Of a stretch of DNA of 64,000 nt, positions 22,301 to 34,100 are shown piece after piece. Both the position numbers and the translations under genes were made by a program. The notes under the pieces are model-generated. The model was not told where the DNA came from. It made no database searches and worked only from the letters and a program-made list of their open reading frames with translations. The stretch lies in the NCBI RefSeq assembly GCF_901933205.1, contig NW_022148798.1, positions 1-64,000 of the forward strand, read 5' to 3'. Position 1 is the stretch's first letter; the number at the start of each line of letters is the position of its first letter. The DNA comes from Camarhynchus parvulus (Eukaryota > Chordata > Aves > Passeriformes > Thraupidae).

Positions 22301-25300
22301 ACACCTGGGATGAGCCTGGGATCAATAACTGATCAATAACAATCTGTTCACCAAACCCCAGTGTTACCTGTGTGTCTCTCACCTGTCCTATCTCACCTGC
22401 CCTGTCACACCTGTCCCTCACCTGTGTCTCACCTGTGCAGGACCGTGACCCCGATCTTGGCCTGAATTCCATTCTGAGGCTGCTCGAGGCCGTGGACTCG
22501 CACATCCCCCAGCCCCCGCGGGACCTGGAGCGGCCCTGCCTGCTGCCCATCGAGGCCGTGCATTCCATTCCAGGTGAGACACACCTGTGTGACACCTGAG
22601 ACACCTGTACAGCACTGAGACACCTGTACAGCACCTGTACAGCCTCTATACACTGTTACATCTGTGTTACACCTGTGTCAGGCCTGCCTGCTGCCCATCG
22701 AGGCCGTGCACTCGATACCAGGTAACTCACCTGTGACACACCTGTGACACACCTGAGACACCTGTACAGCACCTGTACAGCCTCTATACACCGTCTGTCA
22801 CACCTGTGTCACACCTGTGTCAGTCCCTGCCTGCTGCCCATCGAGGCCGTGCACTCGATACCAGGTAACTCACCTGTGACACACCTGAGACACACCTGTA
22901 CAGCCTCTATACACCGTCTGTTATATCTGTGTCACACCTGTGTCACGCCTGTGTCAGTCCCTGCCTGCTGCCCATCGAGGCCGTGCACTTGATACCAGGT
23001 AACTCACCTGTGACACACCTGAGACACACCTGTACAGCACCTGTACAGCACCTGTACAGCCTCTATACACTGTTATATCTGTGTTACACCTGTGTTAGCC
23101 CTGCCTGCTGCCCATCGAGGCCGTGCATTCCATACCAGGTAACTCACCTGTGTGACACCTGAGACACACCTGTACAGCACCTGTACAGCCTTTATACACC
23201 ATCTGTTATATCTGTGTCACACCTGTGTCAGTCCCTGCCTGCTGCCCATTGAGGCCGTGCACTCGATACCAGGTGAGACACACCTGTGACACACCTGAGA
23301 CACACCTGAGACACACCTGTACAGCACCTGAGACACCTGTACAGCACCTGTACAGCCTTTATACACCATCTGTTATATCTGTGTCACACCTGTGTCAGTC
23401 GCTGCCTGCTGCCCATCACGGCCCTGCATTCAATACCAGGTGAGACACACCTGTGTGACACCTGAGACACACCTGTACAGCACCTGAGACACCTGTACAG
23501 CACCTGTACAGCCTCTATACACTGTTATATCTGTGTCACACCTGTGTCAGCCCTGCCTGCTGCCCATCGAGGCCGTGCATTCCATACCAGGTGACTCACC
23601 TGTGACACACCTGTGTGACACCTGAGACACACCTGTACAGCACCTGTACAGCCTCTATACACTGTCTGTGTCACACCTGTGTCACACCTGTGTCAGTCCC
23701 TGCCTGCTGCCCATCGAGGCCGTGCACTCCATTCCAGGTGAGACACACCTGAGATACACCTGTGTGACACCTGAGACACACCTATACAGCATTTATATGA
23801 CATCTGTTATGCCTGTGTCTCACCTGTCCCTCACCTGTCTCACCTGTCAGGGCGTGGCACGGTTGTCACCTGTCCCATCTCACCTGTCTCACCTGTGTCT
23901 CACCTGTCCCTTTACCTGTCTCACCTGTCCCTCAGGGCATGGCACAGTGCTCACCTGTGTCTCACCTGTCCCATCTCACCTGTCTCACCTGTCAGGGCGT
24001 GGCACGGTGCTCACCTGTCTCTCACCTGTCTCTCACCTGTCTCACCTGTCCCTCACCTGTGTCTCACCTGTCCCTTTACCTGTCTCTCACCTGTCCCTCA
24101 GGGCGTGGCACGGTGCTCACCTGTCCCTTTACCTGTCTCTCACCTGTCCCTCAGGGCATGGCACGGTGCTCACCTGTCTCACCTGTGTCTCACCTGTCCC
24201 TTTACCTGTCTCTCACCTGTCAGGGCGTGGCACGGTGCTCACCTGTCCTCAGCTGTCTCGTCGCCTGTCCCTCAGGGCACCGTGGTGACCCGGTGCCCAC
24301 CGTGACCCCGTCCCTTTACCTGTCCTGTCGTACCTGTCCCAGGACCCGGTGACGGTGCCCACCTGTCTCACCTGTGTACCTCTACCTGTCGCCACTACCT
24401 GTGTCCACTACCACTGACAGGTGGGCCCTGGTGACGGTGGTGACCACGGACCCGCTGAGAGCGGTGGTACCCTCGTGACCACGAGTGACCACGGTGGGTG
24501 GAGCTGCCGGGCCACTGCCTGTGGGCCAGCTGAAATCCGTGGTGACCGGTGAGTGACCACTGAGTGACCACTGAGTGACCCCTGAGTGACCACTGAGTGA
24601 CCACTGACCTGTGAGTGACCACGAGTGACCCCTGAGTGACCCCTGAGTGACCACCCCTGGTGACCAGTGACCTGTGGTGACCACTGACCGTGACCCACCG
24701 GCGGTGAGTGACCACTGACCTGTGAGTGACCACTGACCTGTGAGTGACCACTGAGTGACCACTGACCGGTGAGTGACCCTGAGTGACCGGTGAGTGACCA
24801 CTGACCCATGACTGACCACTGACCGGTGAGTGACCCTGAGTGACCACTGAGTGACCACTGAGTGACCGGTGAGTGACCAGTGACCACTGACCTGTGAGTG
24901 ACCACTGAGTGACCCTGAGTGACCGGTGAGTGACCACTGAGTGACCAGTGACCCATGACTGACCACTGACCTGTGAGTGACCAATGAGTGACCAGTGAGT
25001 GACCAGTGACCACTGACCCATGAGTGACCAGTTTGACCCCCAATGACCCCTTTACCCCACAAATTTCGGTTACCCCTAAGCTGTTCCCCATAGAGCGCAC
25101 TGCTGCCCCATAAATCCCACGTTTAACCCCACAAATGCCACATTTGACCCCACAAATGCCACGTTTAACCCCACAAATCCCACATTTAACCCTATAAAAC
25201 CCCACAAATGCCACGTTTAACCCCACAAATGCCACATTTAACCCCACAAATGCCACGTTTAACCCCACAAATGCCACGTTTAACCCCATAAATGCCACGT

Positions 25301-27690
25301 TTAACCCCACAAATGCCACATTTGACCCCACAAATGCCACGTTTAACCCCATAAACGCCACATTTCAGGCATTGAGATGTTCCACAAGAGCCTGGAGGTG
25401 GCCGAGGCCGGGGACAACCTGGGCGCGCTGCTGCGGGGGCTGCGGCGCGAGGACGTGCGCCGGGGAATGGTGGCGGCCCAGCCGGGGACGCTGCAGCCCC
25501 AGCAGAAGGTGGAGGCGCAGGTGGGCACGGCAGGTGTGGGGCAGGATGTGGGGCAGGATTGGGGTTGTCTGGGGGTGGATATGGGGCAGGATTTGGGGTT
25601 ATTTAGGGGTGGATATGGGGCAGGATTTGGGGTTGTTTGGGGGTGGATATGGGGCAGGTGTGGGGCAGGATGTGGGGCAGGATTGGGGTTGTCTGGGGGG
25701 TGGATATGGGGCAGGATTTGGGGGTATTGGGGTGGATATGGGGCAGGATTTGGGGTTGTTTGGGGGTGGATATGGGGCAGGTGTGGGGCAGGATGTGGGG
25801 CAGGATTGGGGTTGTTTGGAGGTGGATATGGGGCAGGATTTGGGGTTATCTGGGGGTGGATATGGGGCAGGATTTGGGGGTATTTGGGGGTGGATATGGG
25901 GCAGGATTTGGGGGTATTTGGAGTGGATATGGGGCAGGTTTTGGGGTTATTTAGGGGTGGATATGGGGCAGGATTTGGGGTTATCTGGGGGTGGATATGG
26001 GGCAGGATTTGGGGGTATTTGGGGGTGGATATGGGGCAGGATTTGGGGGTATTTGGAGTGGATATGGGGCAGGTTTTGGGGCAGGTTTTAGAGCACGTGT
26101 GGGGCTGGGTTTGGGGTTATGTGGGGCTGGATAAGGGACCAGATTTAGGGTGGGGTTTGGGGTCATTTGGGGCAGGATTTGAGGTTATGAGGGGCAGGGT
26201 TTGGGGCAGGATTGGGGTTATAGGGCGCAGGGTTTGGGGCAGGTGCAGGGCTGGATTTGGGGCAGGATTTGCGACAGGTTTGAGAGCAGGAGTTGGGTTA
26301 TATGGGGCAGGGTTTGGAGTCACGTAGAGCGATTTGGGGCGGGATTTGGGGTTTTGTGGGGCAGGATTTCTGACAAGTTTTGGGGTGGGATTTGGGGTTA
26401 TTTGGGGCAGGATTTCTGACAGATTTTAGGGCAGGATTTGGGGTTTCTGGGGAACAGCATGTGGGGCAGGTGTGGGGTTCTGAGGGGCACGATCTGTGAC
26501 AAGTTTCAGGGCAGGACTTGGGGCAGGACTGGGATTTCAGGGACGGGATTTGGGGCTCAGGATGTGGGGCAGACCCACGGGCCGGGCGTTAACCCTTTCC
26601 CCCCGTGCCCCCCCAGGTGTACGTGCTGTCCCCGCAGGAGGGGGGGCGCCACAAACCCTTCGTGTCCCACTACGCACCTGTGATGTTCTCGCACACCTGG
26701 GACATCGCCTGCAGGGTCCTGCTGCCCCCCGGCAAGGTGAGATCTGTGGGGCACAGGGGGATCTATGGGGCTGGGGGGTCTGTGGGGTCTATGGGTCTCA
26801 CCCCACACATTTTCTGCCCCACAGGATTTGGTGGTGTCAAACGAGGACGCGGCTGTGGGGGATCCGTGGGGTCTGTGGGGCTGGGCTAACAGGATCTGTG
26901 GGTCTCACCCCACACATTTCACCCCACATTTTAGGATTTGGTGACGCCGGGCAAGGATGCGGCTGTGGGGTCTGTAGGGCTGATCCCAGGGGATCAGTGG
27001 GGTCTGTAGGGCTGATCTAACAGGATCTGTGGGGTCTGTGGGTCTTGCCCCACACATTTTCCCCACTTCCAGGACCCGGTGATGCCCGGTGAAGATGCCA
27101 CCCTCACTCTGCTATTGCGCCAGCCCGTGGTTCTGGATCGGGGGGATCTATGGGATCTATAGGGTCAATCTAACAGGATCTGTGGGTCTCACCCCACACA
27201 TTTCTGTGCCCCACAGGACTTGGTGATGCCGGGCGAGGACGCCGCGCTCACTCTGCTGCTGCGCCAGCCCATGGTGCTGGAGCAGGGGGGATCTATGGGA
27301 TCTGTGGGGTTTATGGGATCTGTGGGGCTGATCTAACGGGATCTGTGGGTCTCTGTGCCCCACAGGACCTTTGGTGATGCCGGGCGAGGACGCCGCGCTG
27401 ACGCTGCTACTGCGCCAGCCCATGGTGCTGGAGCAGGGGGGATCTATGGGGTCTGTGGGGTTTATGGGATCTGTGGGGCTGATCTAACGGGATCTGTGGG
27501 TCTCTGTGCCCCACAGGATTTGGTGATGCCGGGCGAGGACGCCGCACTGACGCTGCTGCTGCGCCAGCCCATGGTGCTGGAGCAGGGCCAGCGCTTCACG
27601 CTCCGGGACGGCGCCCGGACCATCGGCACCGGGGTGGTGGCCAAAGTGCTGCCCATGGGGGAGGGGGACAAGGAGCTCAGCTGGGGCTGA
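16337..27690 (+). CDS. TUFM: Mitochondrial elongation factor Tu (TUFM)
   Basis: GTPase that delivers aminoacyl-tRNA to mitochondrial ribosomes. Exons: 16337-16379, 16631-16665 (together the targeting peptide, [14 protein letters not shown] then [11 protein letters not shown]), 17562-17673 (P-loop GHVDHGKT), 19729-19895 ([22 protein letters not shown]), 20721-20825, 21755-21919 (NKADAV; GSALCAL), 22441-22573, exon 8 ending at 24548 (degraded, separate entry), 25369-25520 ([20 protein letters not shown]), 26617-26736 ([16 protein letters not shown]), 27517-27690 ([16 protein letters not shown], stop). Phases agree except through exon 8. All three GTPase signature blocks are intact. Exons 3, 5, 6, 7, 8 and 11 have partial copies in adjacent introns. 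Without exon 8 the sum is about 401 codons; with the usual ~33 residues it approaches the human 452-455. Confidence 0.95.
16680..17561. repeat. TUFM intron 2, TTTTTGGGG-rich repeat
   Basis: T/G-rich repeat with two related ~200 bp sub-blocks (GGGTTTGTGTCCCGTGACCCC near 17168 and 17387). No coding signal. Confidence 0.75.
17674..18665 (+). repeat. TUFM intron 3: decayed tandem copies of the P-loop exon end
   Basis: The end of exon 3 ([12 protein letters not shown] plus GTGAG donor) recurs with substitutions at about 17810-17850, 17955-18010, 18133-18190, 18298-18320, 18450-18485 and, very decayed, 18625-18655. The copies are separated by AAAATGGGGTTAAAAT repeat. The spacing of the best copies is about 150-175 bp. 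Confidence 0.85.
18666..19728. repeat. TUFM intron 3, GGGGTGAATTTTGGGG array
   Basis: About 15-20 bp units with a higher-order period (GGGGCTTTCGGAGTGCATTCTGAGGGTG recurring). Open frames on both strands are repeat artefacts. Confidence 0.85.
19896..20720. repeat. TUFM intron 4, CCCCAAAAATC repeat
   Basis: C/A-rich repeat apart from about 19980-20055, a GC-rich patch without an evident exon. No gene seen. Confidence 0.7.
20826..21471 (+). repeat. TUFM intron 5, ACAGGTGAGAC array made of donor-like units with two exon 5 end copies
   Basis: About 20835-21210 is an array of GACAGGTGTGAGACAGGTGA units, each close to the donor consensus CAG|GTGAGA. Copies of the exon 5 end (CACCTGCTGCTGGCCCGACAG then GTGAG) lie at about 21218-21255 and 21304-21337. 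Confidence 0.85.
21472..21754 (+). repeat. Two partial upstream copies of TUFM exon 6
   Basis: Exon 6-like starts with acceptors (CCCAG) at 21472 and 21610. The first carries [16 protein letters not shown] and ends in GTGAGG after 53 nt; the second reads [20 protein letters not shown] before diverging. The full exon follows at 21755. Inclusion of the first copy would shift the frame. Confidence 0.85.
21920..22440. repeat. TUFM intron 6, CACCTGGGCACA array
   Basis: Tandem CACCTGGGCACACCTGGGCA and CAGCCTGGGCAC units between exons 6 and 7, with TCACCTGTGTC-type sequence near the acceptor. Confidence 0.85.
22545..23740 (+). repeat. TUFM exon 7 terminal segment: nine tandem copies
   Basis: The last ~40 nt of exon 7 (encoding [13 protein letters not shown]) plus donor is followed by eight more copies. 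They start near 22682, 22826, 22960, 23099, 23234, 23401, 23551 and 23698, with a ~133-167 bp period. Each copy is preceded by a TGTGTCAG or TGTTAG acceptor-like sequence and followed by GTAACT, GTGACT or GTGAGA. Copy lengths of about 40-41 nt would shift the frame if spliced in. Intervening units contain CACCTGTACAGCACCTGTACAGCC. Confidence 0.92.
23848..24548 (+). other. TUFM: Degraded or scattered TUFM exon 8
   Basis: Exon 8 should encode about 33 residues (RGTVVTGTLERG to the TVVTG end). Its start (CAG then codons for GRGTVVT) appears at about 23851-23873 and in several copies to about 24240, each interrupted by CACCTGTCTCACCTG repeat. The end (GTGGAGCTGCCGGGCCAC, then CTGAAATCCGTGGTGACC and a G\|GTGAGT donor) lies at about 24490-24548, but 14 nt instead of the expected 9 separate the two conserved blocks and the frame is broken. 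I could not assemble a continuous reading frame. TUFM is essential, so sequence error or a missing true exon is more likely than gene loss. Confidence 0.6.
24549..25060 (+). repeat. TUFM intron 8, GTGAGTGACC array of donor-like units
   Basis: Tandem ~10-17 bp units of GGTGAGTGACCACTGA. At least ten contain GTGAGT, the optimal 5' splice-site core, starting at the real exon 8 donor. Confidence 0.9.
25061..25368. repeat. TUFM intron 8, CCACAAATGCCACGTTTAACC array
   Basis: About 21 bp units, roughly a dozen copies, running into the TTTCAG acceptor of exon 9. Confidence 0.9.
25521..26616. repeat. TUFM intron 9, GGATATGGGGCAGGATTTGGGG array
   Basis: About 22-45 bp units to about 26090, then more irregular GGGCAGGATTTGGGG. 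No coding signal. Confidence 0.85.
26825..27516 (+). repeat. Five partial upstream copies of the TUFM last exon
   Basis: Copies with CCACAG-type acceptors start at 26825, 26935, 27073, 27217 and 27366 before the real exon at 27517 (spacing 110-151 bp). They encode the [18 protein letters not shown] block. Similarity and length rise toward the functional exon: the first two retain only about 35 nt, the last two about 70 nt. The 27366 copy has a small indel at its start. None carries a clear donor. Confidence 0.92.
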
Positions 27691-27993
27691 CCCCTCCCCC
27701 ACCTCGGGGTGACCCCTCCCCCACCCACAGGCGGAAACCCCTCCCCCACAGGGCTTGGCCCCTCCCCCACTCGAAGGGGTTTGGCCCCTCCCCCCGGGTC
27801 AGGATGGGCGTTGGGGGAGGGGCGGGGTCAGTTCAAAGGGGGGAGGGGATGGGGAGCAGCCGCCCCTCCCCCACCGCAGGGCAGCCCCTCCCCCACCCAA
27901 TGAGGGGAAGGGGGGGGTGACTTCCCCTCCCCCACGGAAGGGGGCAGGGCTCTGTCAATCACGGTTCGGGGGGGGCGTGGCCGCCCCTCCCCC

Positions 27994-27999
27994 AATAAA
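27994..27999 (+). terminator. TUFM poly(A) signal
   Basis: AATAAA about 300 bp after the TUFM stop codon, followed by a T-rich stretch (28018-28085). Confidence 0.75.
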
Positions 28000-28033
28000 G
28001 GCTCCACCTCCGTTGGGTTTTTTGTTTTTCATT

Positions 28034-28050
28034 TTTATTCCGGTTTTATT
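28034..28050 (-). terminator. ATXN2L poly(A) signals
   Basis: Two minus-strand AATAAA hexamers (28050-28045 and 28039-28034), 140-156 bp past the ATXN2L stop. They lie only about 35 bp from the TUFM signal, so the convergent transcripts end back to back or overlap. Confidence 0.65.
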
Positions 28051-28189
28051 TTTTTTTTTAATTTTTCTTTTCTCCGCCTTTTTCTCGGCCGTTTCTGCCC
28101 CAAATCCCCCCACTATAAATTAATACAAAACGGGGGTGGGGGAGGGGCGGGTGGGGGAGGGGCAGAGGCCCCGCCCCCCCGCGTGTCCG

Positions 28190-31100
28190 TCAGTTCCCGG
28201 GGGGGTGGAACTGGAGCTGCTGGGACTGAACTGGGGGAGGGGAGAGGGGGAGGGGTCAGTGCGGGGGGGGGAGGGGTGACCTCTGACCCCACAGTGACCC
28301 CCCCCACAGTGACCCCTGACCCCACATGGTCTCAGAGTGACCCCAGAGTAATGGAGTGACCCCTGAATGACCCGTGACCCTGAAGTGACGCCTGACCTCT
28401 GAATGACCTCAGTGTGACCATGAGTGACCTCTGACCTTAATGACCCCAATGTTACCCTGAATGACCCCGAGTGACCCCTGATCTCCTATGTGACCTCTGA
28501 CCCTGAGTGCCCTCTGACCCCAAAGTGACCTCCAAGCAACCCTGAGTGGCCAATGACCTCTGGATGACCCCACAGTGACCCCAGTGTGACCCTGGAGTGA
28601 CCAAAGTGTCCTCTGAGTCACCTCTGACCTCTAAATGACCTCAGAGTGACCCCAGAGTGACCCCAATGACCCCTGAGTGCCCCCCAGGCCCCAGCCCCGC
28701 CCCCATCCCAGCCCCTCCCCCCTCACCTGGGGCGTGGCCGATGAAGCCGAAGGGGGCGGGGCTCTGGGCCGGCATCGGCCCCACCCCCACCGCGCCCCCC
28801 CCGGGCTGGGGCGGGGCCTGGGGAGGGGGAGGGGCGTGGAGCAGCATCACCTGGGGGGGGGGATGGGCGGGGCCGGGCACGTGCGGCTGCAAGGGGGGGG
28901 AGGGGCCAGTGAGGCCACGCCCACGGCTGCCCCTCCCCCACCCCGAAATTCCCGATTTTTTCCCCCAAAAATTCCGTTGCCCCTCCCCCATTTCCCTTCC
29001 CCCTCCAAGTTCCGACCTCAGCCCCTCCCCCACCCTCCAATTCCGGGTTTTTCCCCCCAAAACGCCTCTGCCCTTCCCCCACCCCCTTTGCCCCTCCCCC
29101 CGTTTCCCGTGGCCCCGCCCCCACCTGTGCCACGTGACCGTATCCATGGTGATGCAGCGCGAACACGGCCGGGGGGGGTGGGGGAGGGGCGGCCCCGCCC
29201 CCCTGCGGGGGGGGCGGTCCCTGCGAGGGGGGCGGGGCCGCGGGCGGGGCGGGGGGAGGGGCGGGGCCGAACCCGCCCTGGGGGAGGGGCGGCGCCGGGA
29301 GGGGAGGGGCAGATCCGGCGGAGGGGGAGGGGGCGGGGCCGAGGCCGCGGGGGAGGGGCAGAGCCGCCGGAAGGGGGCGGGGCGGAGGGCGGGGGGGGGG
29401 GGGGGCCGCCCAGGAACAGCCCCGGGGCGGGGGAGGGGCGGGGCGGGGCCTCCTCCGTGCTGCAACAGAGCGGGGGGGGAGGGGTCAGTGAGGGGAAAGG
29501 GGGCGGGGCCGCCCCTCCCCCACCCCTCCCACACCCCTCCCCCATTTCCGGTCCTTACCTGGCCAGGTGAGGCCGTGGGGGCGGGCTGGGCCCCCCGCGG
29601 GGGCGGGGCCGAGCTGCGGGGGAAGGGCGGGTGCACCGCGGCTGTGGGGGAGGGGCGGGGTCACACGCAATCCGGGGGGCGGGGTCAGGGGGCCAGGCCC
29701 CTCCCCCTCCCCAAATGGCCGGGCGGGTGGGGGAGGGGCAGCTCTCACCGTAGAGCGGCGTCGGAGGGGGCGGAGCTTCCGGCGGCGGGGGCGGGGCGAA
29801 GGGCGGAGCCGGCGGGGGAGGGGCGGGGGCGGCCCCGCCCACCAGCGCGGTGGGGGAGGGGTGGTGGGCGGGGCCCTGGTGGGGCGGGGCCAGGAGCCGG
29901 GGGCTGCCCGGGAGCATCGGGCCGAACACGGGCTGGGGGCGGGGCGAGAAGGGGCGGGGTCAGGGCCCGGGGGGCGGGGCTGCCGGGCTCGCAGTGCCCC
30001 TCCCCCGCCCATTACATATGCAGAGCCCCTCCCCCCACACTGAAGGGTTCCCAGCCCCTCCCCCACCCCAAATTTACCCCCTACCCCCAATTTAAAGCCC
30101 CGCCCCCTCTTTTAGCCCCTCCCCCACCCTTCAGCCCCTCCCCCACTTTAAGCCCCTCCCCCACCCCATTTTAAGCCCCTCCTCCATTCCCAAGCCCCTC
30201 CCCCTCCCCAGCCCCTCCCTCCTCTCCCCATTGGTCACCTGCTGATAGTGGGGGAGGGGCGGCACCAGCGGGGGCGGGGCCGGTCCCGGGGGGGCCCCTC
30301 CCCCGCCCCGAAGCTCTGGGGGGCGGGGCCGAAGGAGATGAAGGAGGAGAAGGGCGGGGGCGGGGCCACCAGCGGGGGCGGGGCCGAGCCGGGGGAGGGG
30401 TGGGGCTCGCTGCGGGGAGGGAGGGGCGAGCCTGGGGGGGGCGGAAAAAGAAAGGGGGCGGGGTCAGCGGTGGGGGAGGGGCGCGGAGAGCCCCGCCCTC
30501 GTTAAAGGGGGGGGGGAGGGGCGGGACTGACCTTTGGCCCCGCGGAACTTTCCGGAAGCCGAGCCGGAAACGGGGAAAGGGAAAATCTGGGGGGGCTGGA
30601 AAGGGGGAGGGTCAGAGCAGGCCCCGCCCCCAGCCACGCCCCCACTCCCAGCCCCGCCCCCCATTCCCAGCCCCGCCCCCATTCCCAGCCCCGCCCCATT
30701 CCCAGCCCCACCCCCCACTCCCAGCCCCGCCCCCATTCCCAGCCCCGCCCCCACTCCCAGCCCCGCCCCCCACTCCCAGCCCCGCCCCCATTTCCCATCG
30801 CTCACCGTGACGGGGGCGGGGCCAACGTGGAGCTGGGGGATGTACGAGATGTAGTGGGGGGGAGGGGCCGGGTAAAGCCCCGCCCCCGCCGTGGCCCCGC
30901 CCCCTGCGGCCGCCGCCCCGCCCCCAGCGGGCAACACGCCCAGCGCGGGGGAGGGGCGTGGCGTGGGGAAGGGGGCGGCGCTGGGCGGGGCCTTGGCCTG
31001 GGGGTGGGACCAAAGAGGGGGAGGGGTCAGAAAGTTCCGGAATTGCTGCGGCCACGCCCACATCGAGCAAACCACGCCCCTTCCGGACACACCCAAGGCT

Positions 31101-34100
31101 GGCTCCTCCCCCCAGAACAACATTACGTCATTCCTTGGCCCCTCCCCCACCCAATTAACCCCTCCCCCACCCTTCAACTTTCCCATTTTAATTTTGCCCC
31201 TCCCCATTTTCTTCGGCCCCTCACCCAAATTTTTACCCCTCCCCCACCCTTTACCTTTTCTTCAGCCCCTCCCCCTTTCCCTTTGCCCCTCCCCCCATTT
31301 TTCAGCCCCTCCTCCACCCCATTAACCCCTCCCCCTTTCCCTTTAGCCCCGCCCCTCTTCCCAGGCCCCGCCTCCCATGTTTGACCCCTCCCCTTTCCCC
31401 AGGCCCCGCCCCCATGTTAAGCCCCGCCCCTCTCCCCTTAGCCCCGCCCCTCTCACCAGGCCCCGCCCCTCTCCCCTTGGCCCCGCCCCTCTCACCAGGC
31501 CCCGCCCCTCTCCCCAGGCCCCGCCCCTCTCACCAGGCCCCGCCCCGGGCTGAACTCTTTGGCGTTCGGGTTCAGCCTCGAGCGCTTCACCTGCCTGGGG
31601 GGGGGGAGGGGTCAGACCCGGGGGGGTGGGGGAGGGGCAGCACCTCCCCCTCAGCCCCTCCCCCTCCTCCCCGGCAAACCCTGCCCCCAAAATTTGGGGT
31701 CAAAACGGCCGAAATTGGGGTTCAGCCCCTCCCCCACCACCCCCGTGGCCCCTCCCCCAGCCCCGTGGCCCCTCCCCCAGCCCCTCCCCTCCTCCTGGAA
31801 GCCACGCCCCCGAAATTTGGGGTTAAATCAGCCAAAATCGGGAGTGAGCCCCTCCCCCCACTCTTTGGCCCCTCCCCCACCCCCGTGGCCCCTCCCCCCG
31901 CCCCTCCCCCACTCACTCGGACACCGGCGCCTCCTCCTTCCCCTCCCCCACCCCGGGGGGGCTCCCCGGGGGGGTCGCGCTGGCCCCGCCCCCTCCCGGC
32001 CCCGCCCCCGCCGAGGGGGGGGAGGGGGGCGGGGCCCGGGGCGGGGGGAGGGGCGGGGGCGGGGCCGGGGGGGGCTGGGGGGGGAGGGGAGAGAAATGGG
32101 GAAAAATGGGAAAAAACAGAAAACGGCACAAAGTGACCCAAATTCACCCAAAATCGATGAGAATTGTCCAAAGTAACGGAAAATAACCGAAAATAACCCC
32201 AAAATTACTGAAATTAACCCAAACGTGACCCCAAATGAGCCAAATTAACCCAAAATTAATGAGAATTATCCAAAAAAACATTAAATAACCCCAAATCTCC
32301 CCGAAATTACTGAAATTAACCCAAAATTGCCCAAATTAACCCAAAATGAGCGGAAACAAACCAGAATAAACTGAAAAACCCCAAATTAATCAGAATTGTC
32401 CAAAAATGAGCCAAGTGAGCCCAAAATTAATGGAAATGATCAAAAATGACCCCAAATGTTCCGTAATTCACTGAAATTAAACCAAAATTGCCCAAATTGA
32501 CCCAAAATGAACCCAAACAGCCCCGAACTGCCCCAAATTCATTCAAAATTGCCCCAAAAAATTTCAATTTCCCGAAATGCAAAACCAATTCCCCAAATTG
32601 CCCAAACCCGACCCAAAGTGACCCCAAACGGCCCAAAATCACCCCAAATCACCCAAAATCACCCCAAATCACCCAAAATCACCCAAAATCACCCCAAATC
32701 ACCCCAAAACCCCTCCGGTGAGTCCAAGTTACCCAAAATTACCCCAAATAAACCCAAAATTGCCCCAAATGCCCCCAAAGGGACCCGAATTCACCCCGGG
32801 TGACCCCAACCCGTTTCAAATTGCCCCAAAAACATCAAATGAACCAAAACTGCCCCAAAAACGGCCCCGAAACCCCAAACTCCTCCCACCCCCATCCGGC
32901 CCCCCCCCCCCATCCGGCCCCTCCCCCCCCCCCATCCGGCCCCTCCCCCACCCCAACATTTCCCCTCCCCCCCCTTTCCTTTGGCCCCTCCCCCTCCCCT
33001 TTTGGCCCCTCCCCCCGGTTTGTGGCCCCTCCCCCACCTTGCCCATCCCCCGCTGCTCCTCCCTCGTTCGGGCTCCGCCTCCTGTGGGGGGGGAGGGGGA
33101 GGGGCGGGGTCAGCTCCGCCCAGTGAGGGGGGAGGGGCAGCCCCGAGGCCCTTCCCCCTTTCTCCTCTGATTAAGGGCGGGGCCTCTCCCCAAGCCCCTC
33201 CCCCCGCCCCTCCCCCTCACCTTTCCGGGGGGTCTCGGGCGGCTCCGGGGGGGTGGGGGAGGGGCAGTGCGGGGAAGGGGGCGGGGCCTCCTTGGGAGGG
33301 GGCGGGGACGGGAGGGGGGGGCTGCGGGGCCCCTCCCCCACCCCCGGCGGGGGGGGCTCGGCCTTGGCGGGGGGGGAGGGGCGGCAGGAGGGGGCGGCGG
33401 GGGGAGGGGCGGCCACGCCCCCAGCCCCGCCTTGGCCCCGCCCCTCGCAGGGGCCGCTGGGCCTTGGGCGGCGTCCGGGGGGAACCTGGGGGGAGGGGGA
33501 GGGGTCAGGAGACCACGCCCCCATCCCCCGAGCCCCGCCCACAAACATTGAACCCCTCCCCCACCCATTTTAAGCCCCTCCCCATGTCCTTTAAGCTCCT
33601 CCCCTTTTCCCTGAGCCCCTCCCCCCTCTTGAGACCCCTCCCCCACAATTTTAGGCTCCTCCCTCACATTTTAAGCTCCTCCCCCACCCCTTTATAAGCC
33701 CCTCCCCTCCCCAATTAATCCCCTCCCCTTTGGCCCCTCCCCATCCCCTTCAGCCCCGCCCCCCTCCGGCCCCGCCCCCCTCACCTTGTTCCAGGCCGGC
33801 CTCGGGGTGGGGGAGGGGCTGGGGGTGGGGCAGGGGCGGGGCCAGCGCGGCCCCTCCCCCCGGCCTGGGCCCCGCCCCTCCCCCACCCCGGGGGCAGCGC
33901 GGGGGGGCCCCCCCCAGGCCCCGCCCCCTCTGCGGGGGGAGGGGCGGCGGCTTCTCCCTGTGGGGGGGAGGGGAGAGGGCAAAGGTCACGGGGGGAGAGG
34001 GCAAAGGTCACGGGGAGGGGAAATTTGGGGGGTTTGGGGGATTTTTGGTGAATTTGGGGCAGAATTTTTGGGTCAATTTCAGGGGAATTTCAGGTGAATT

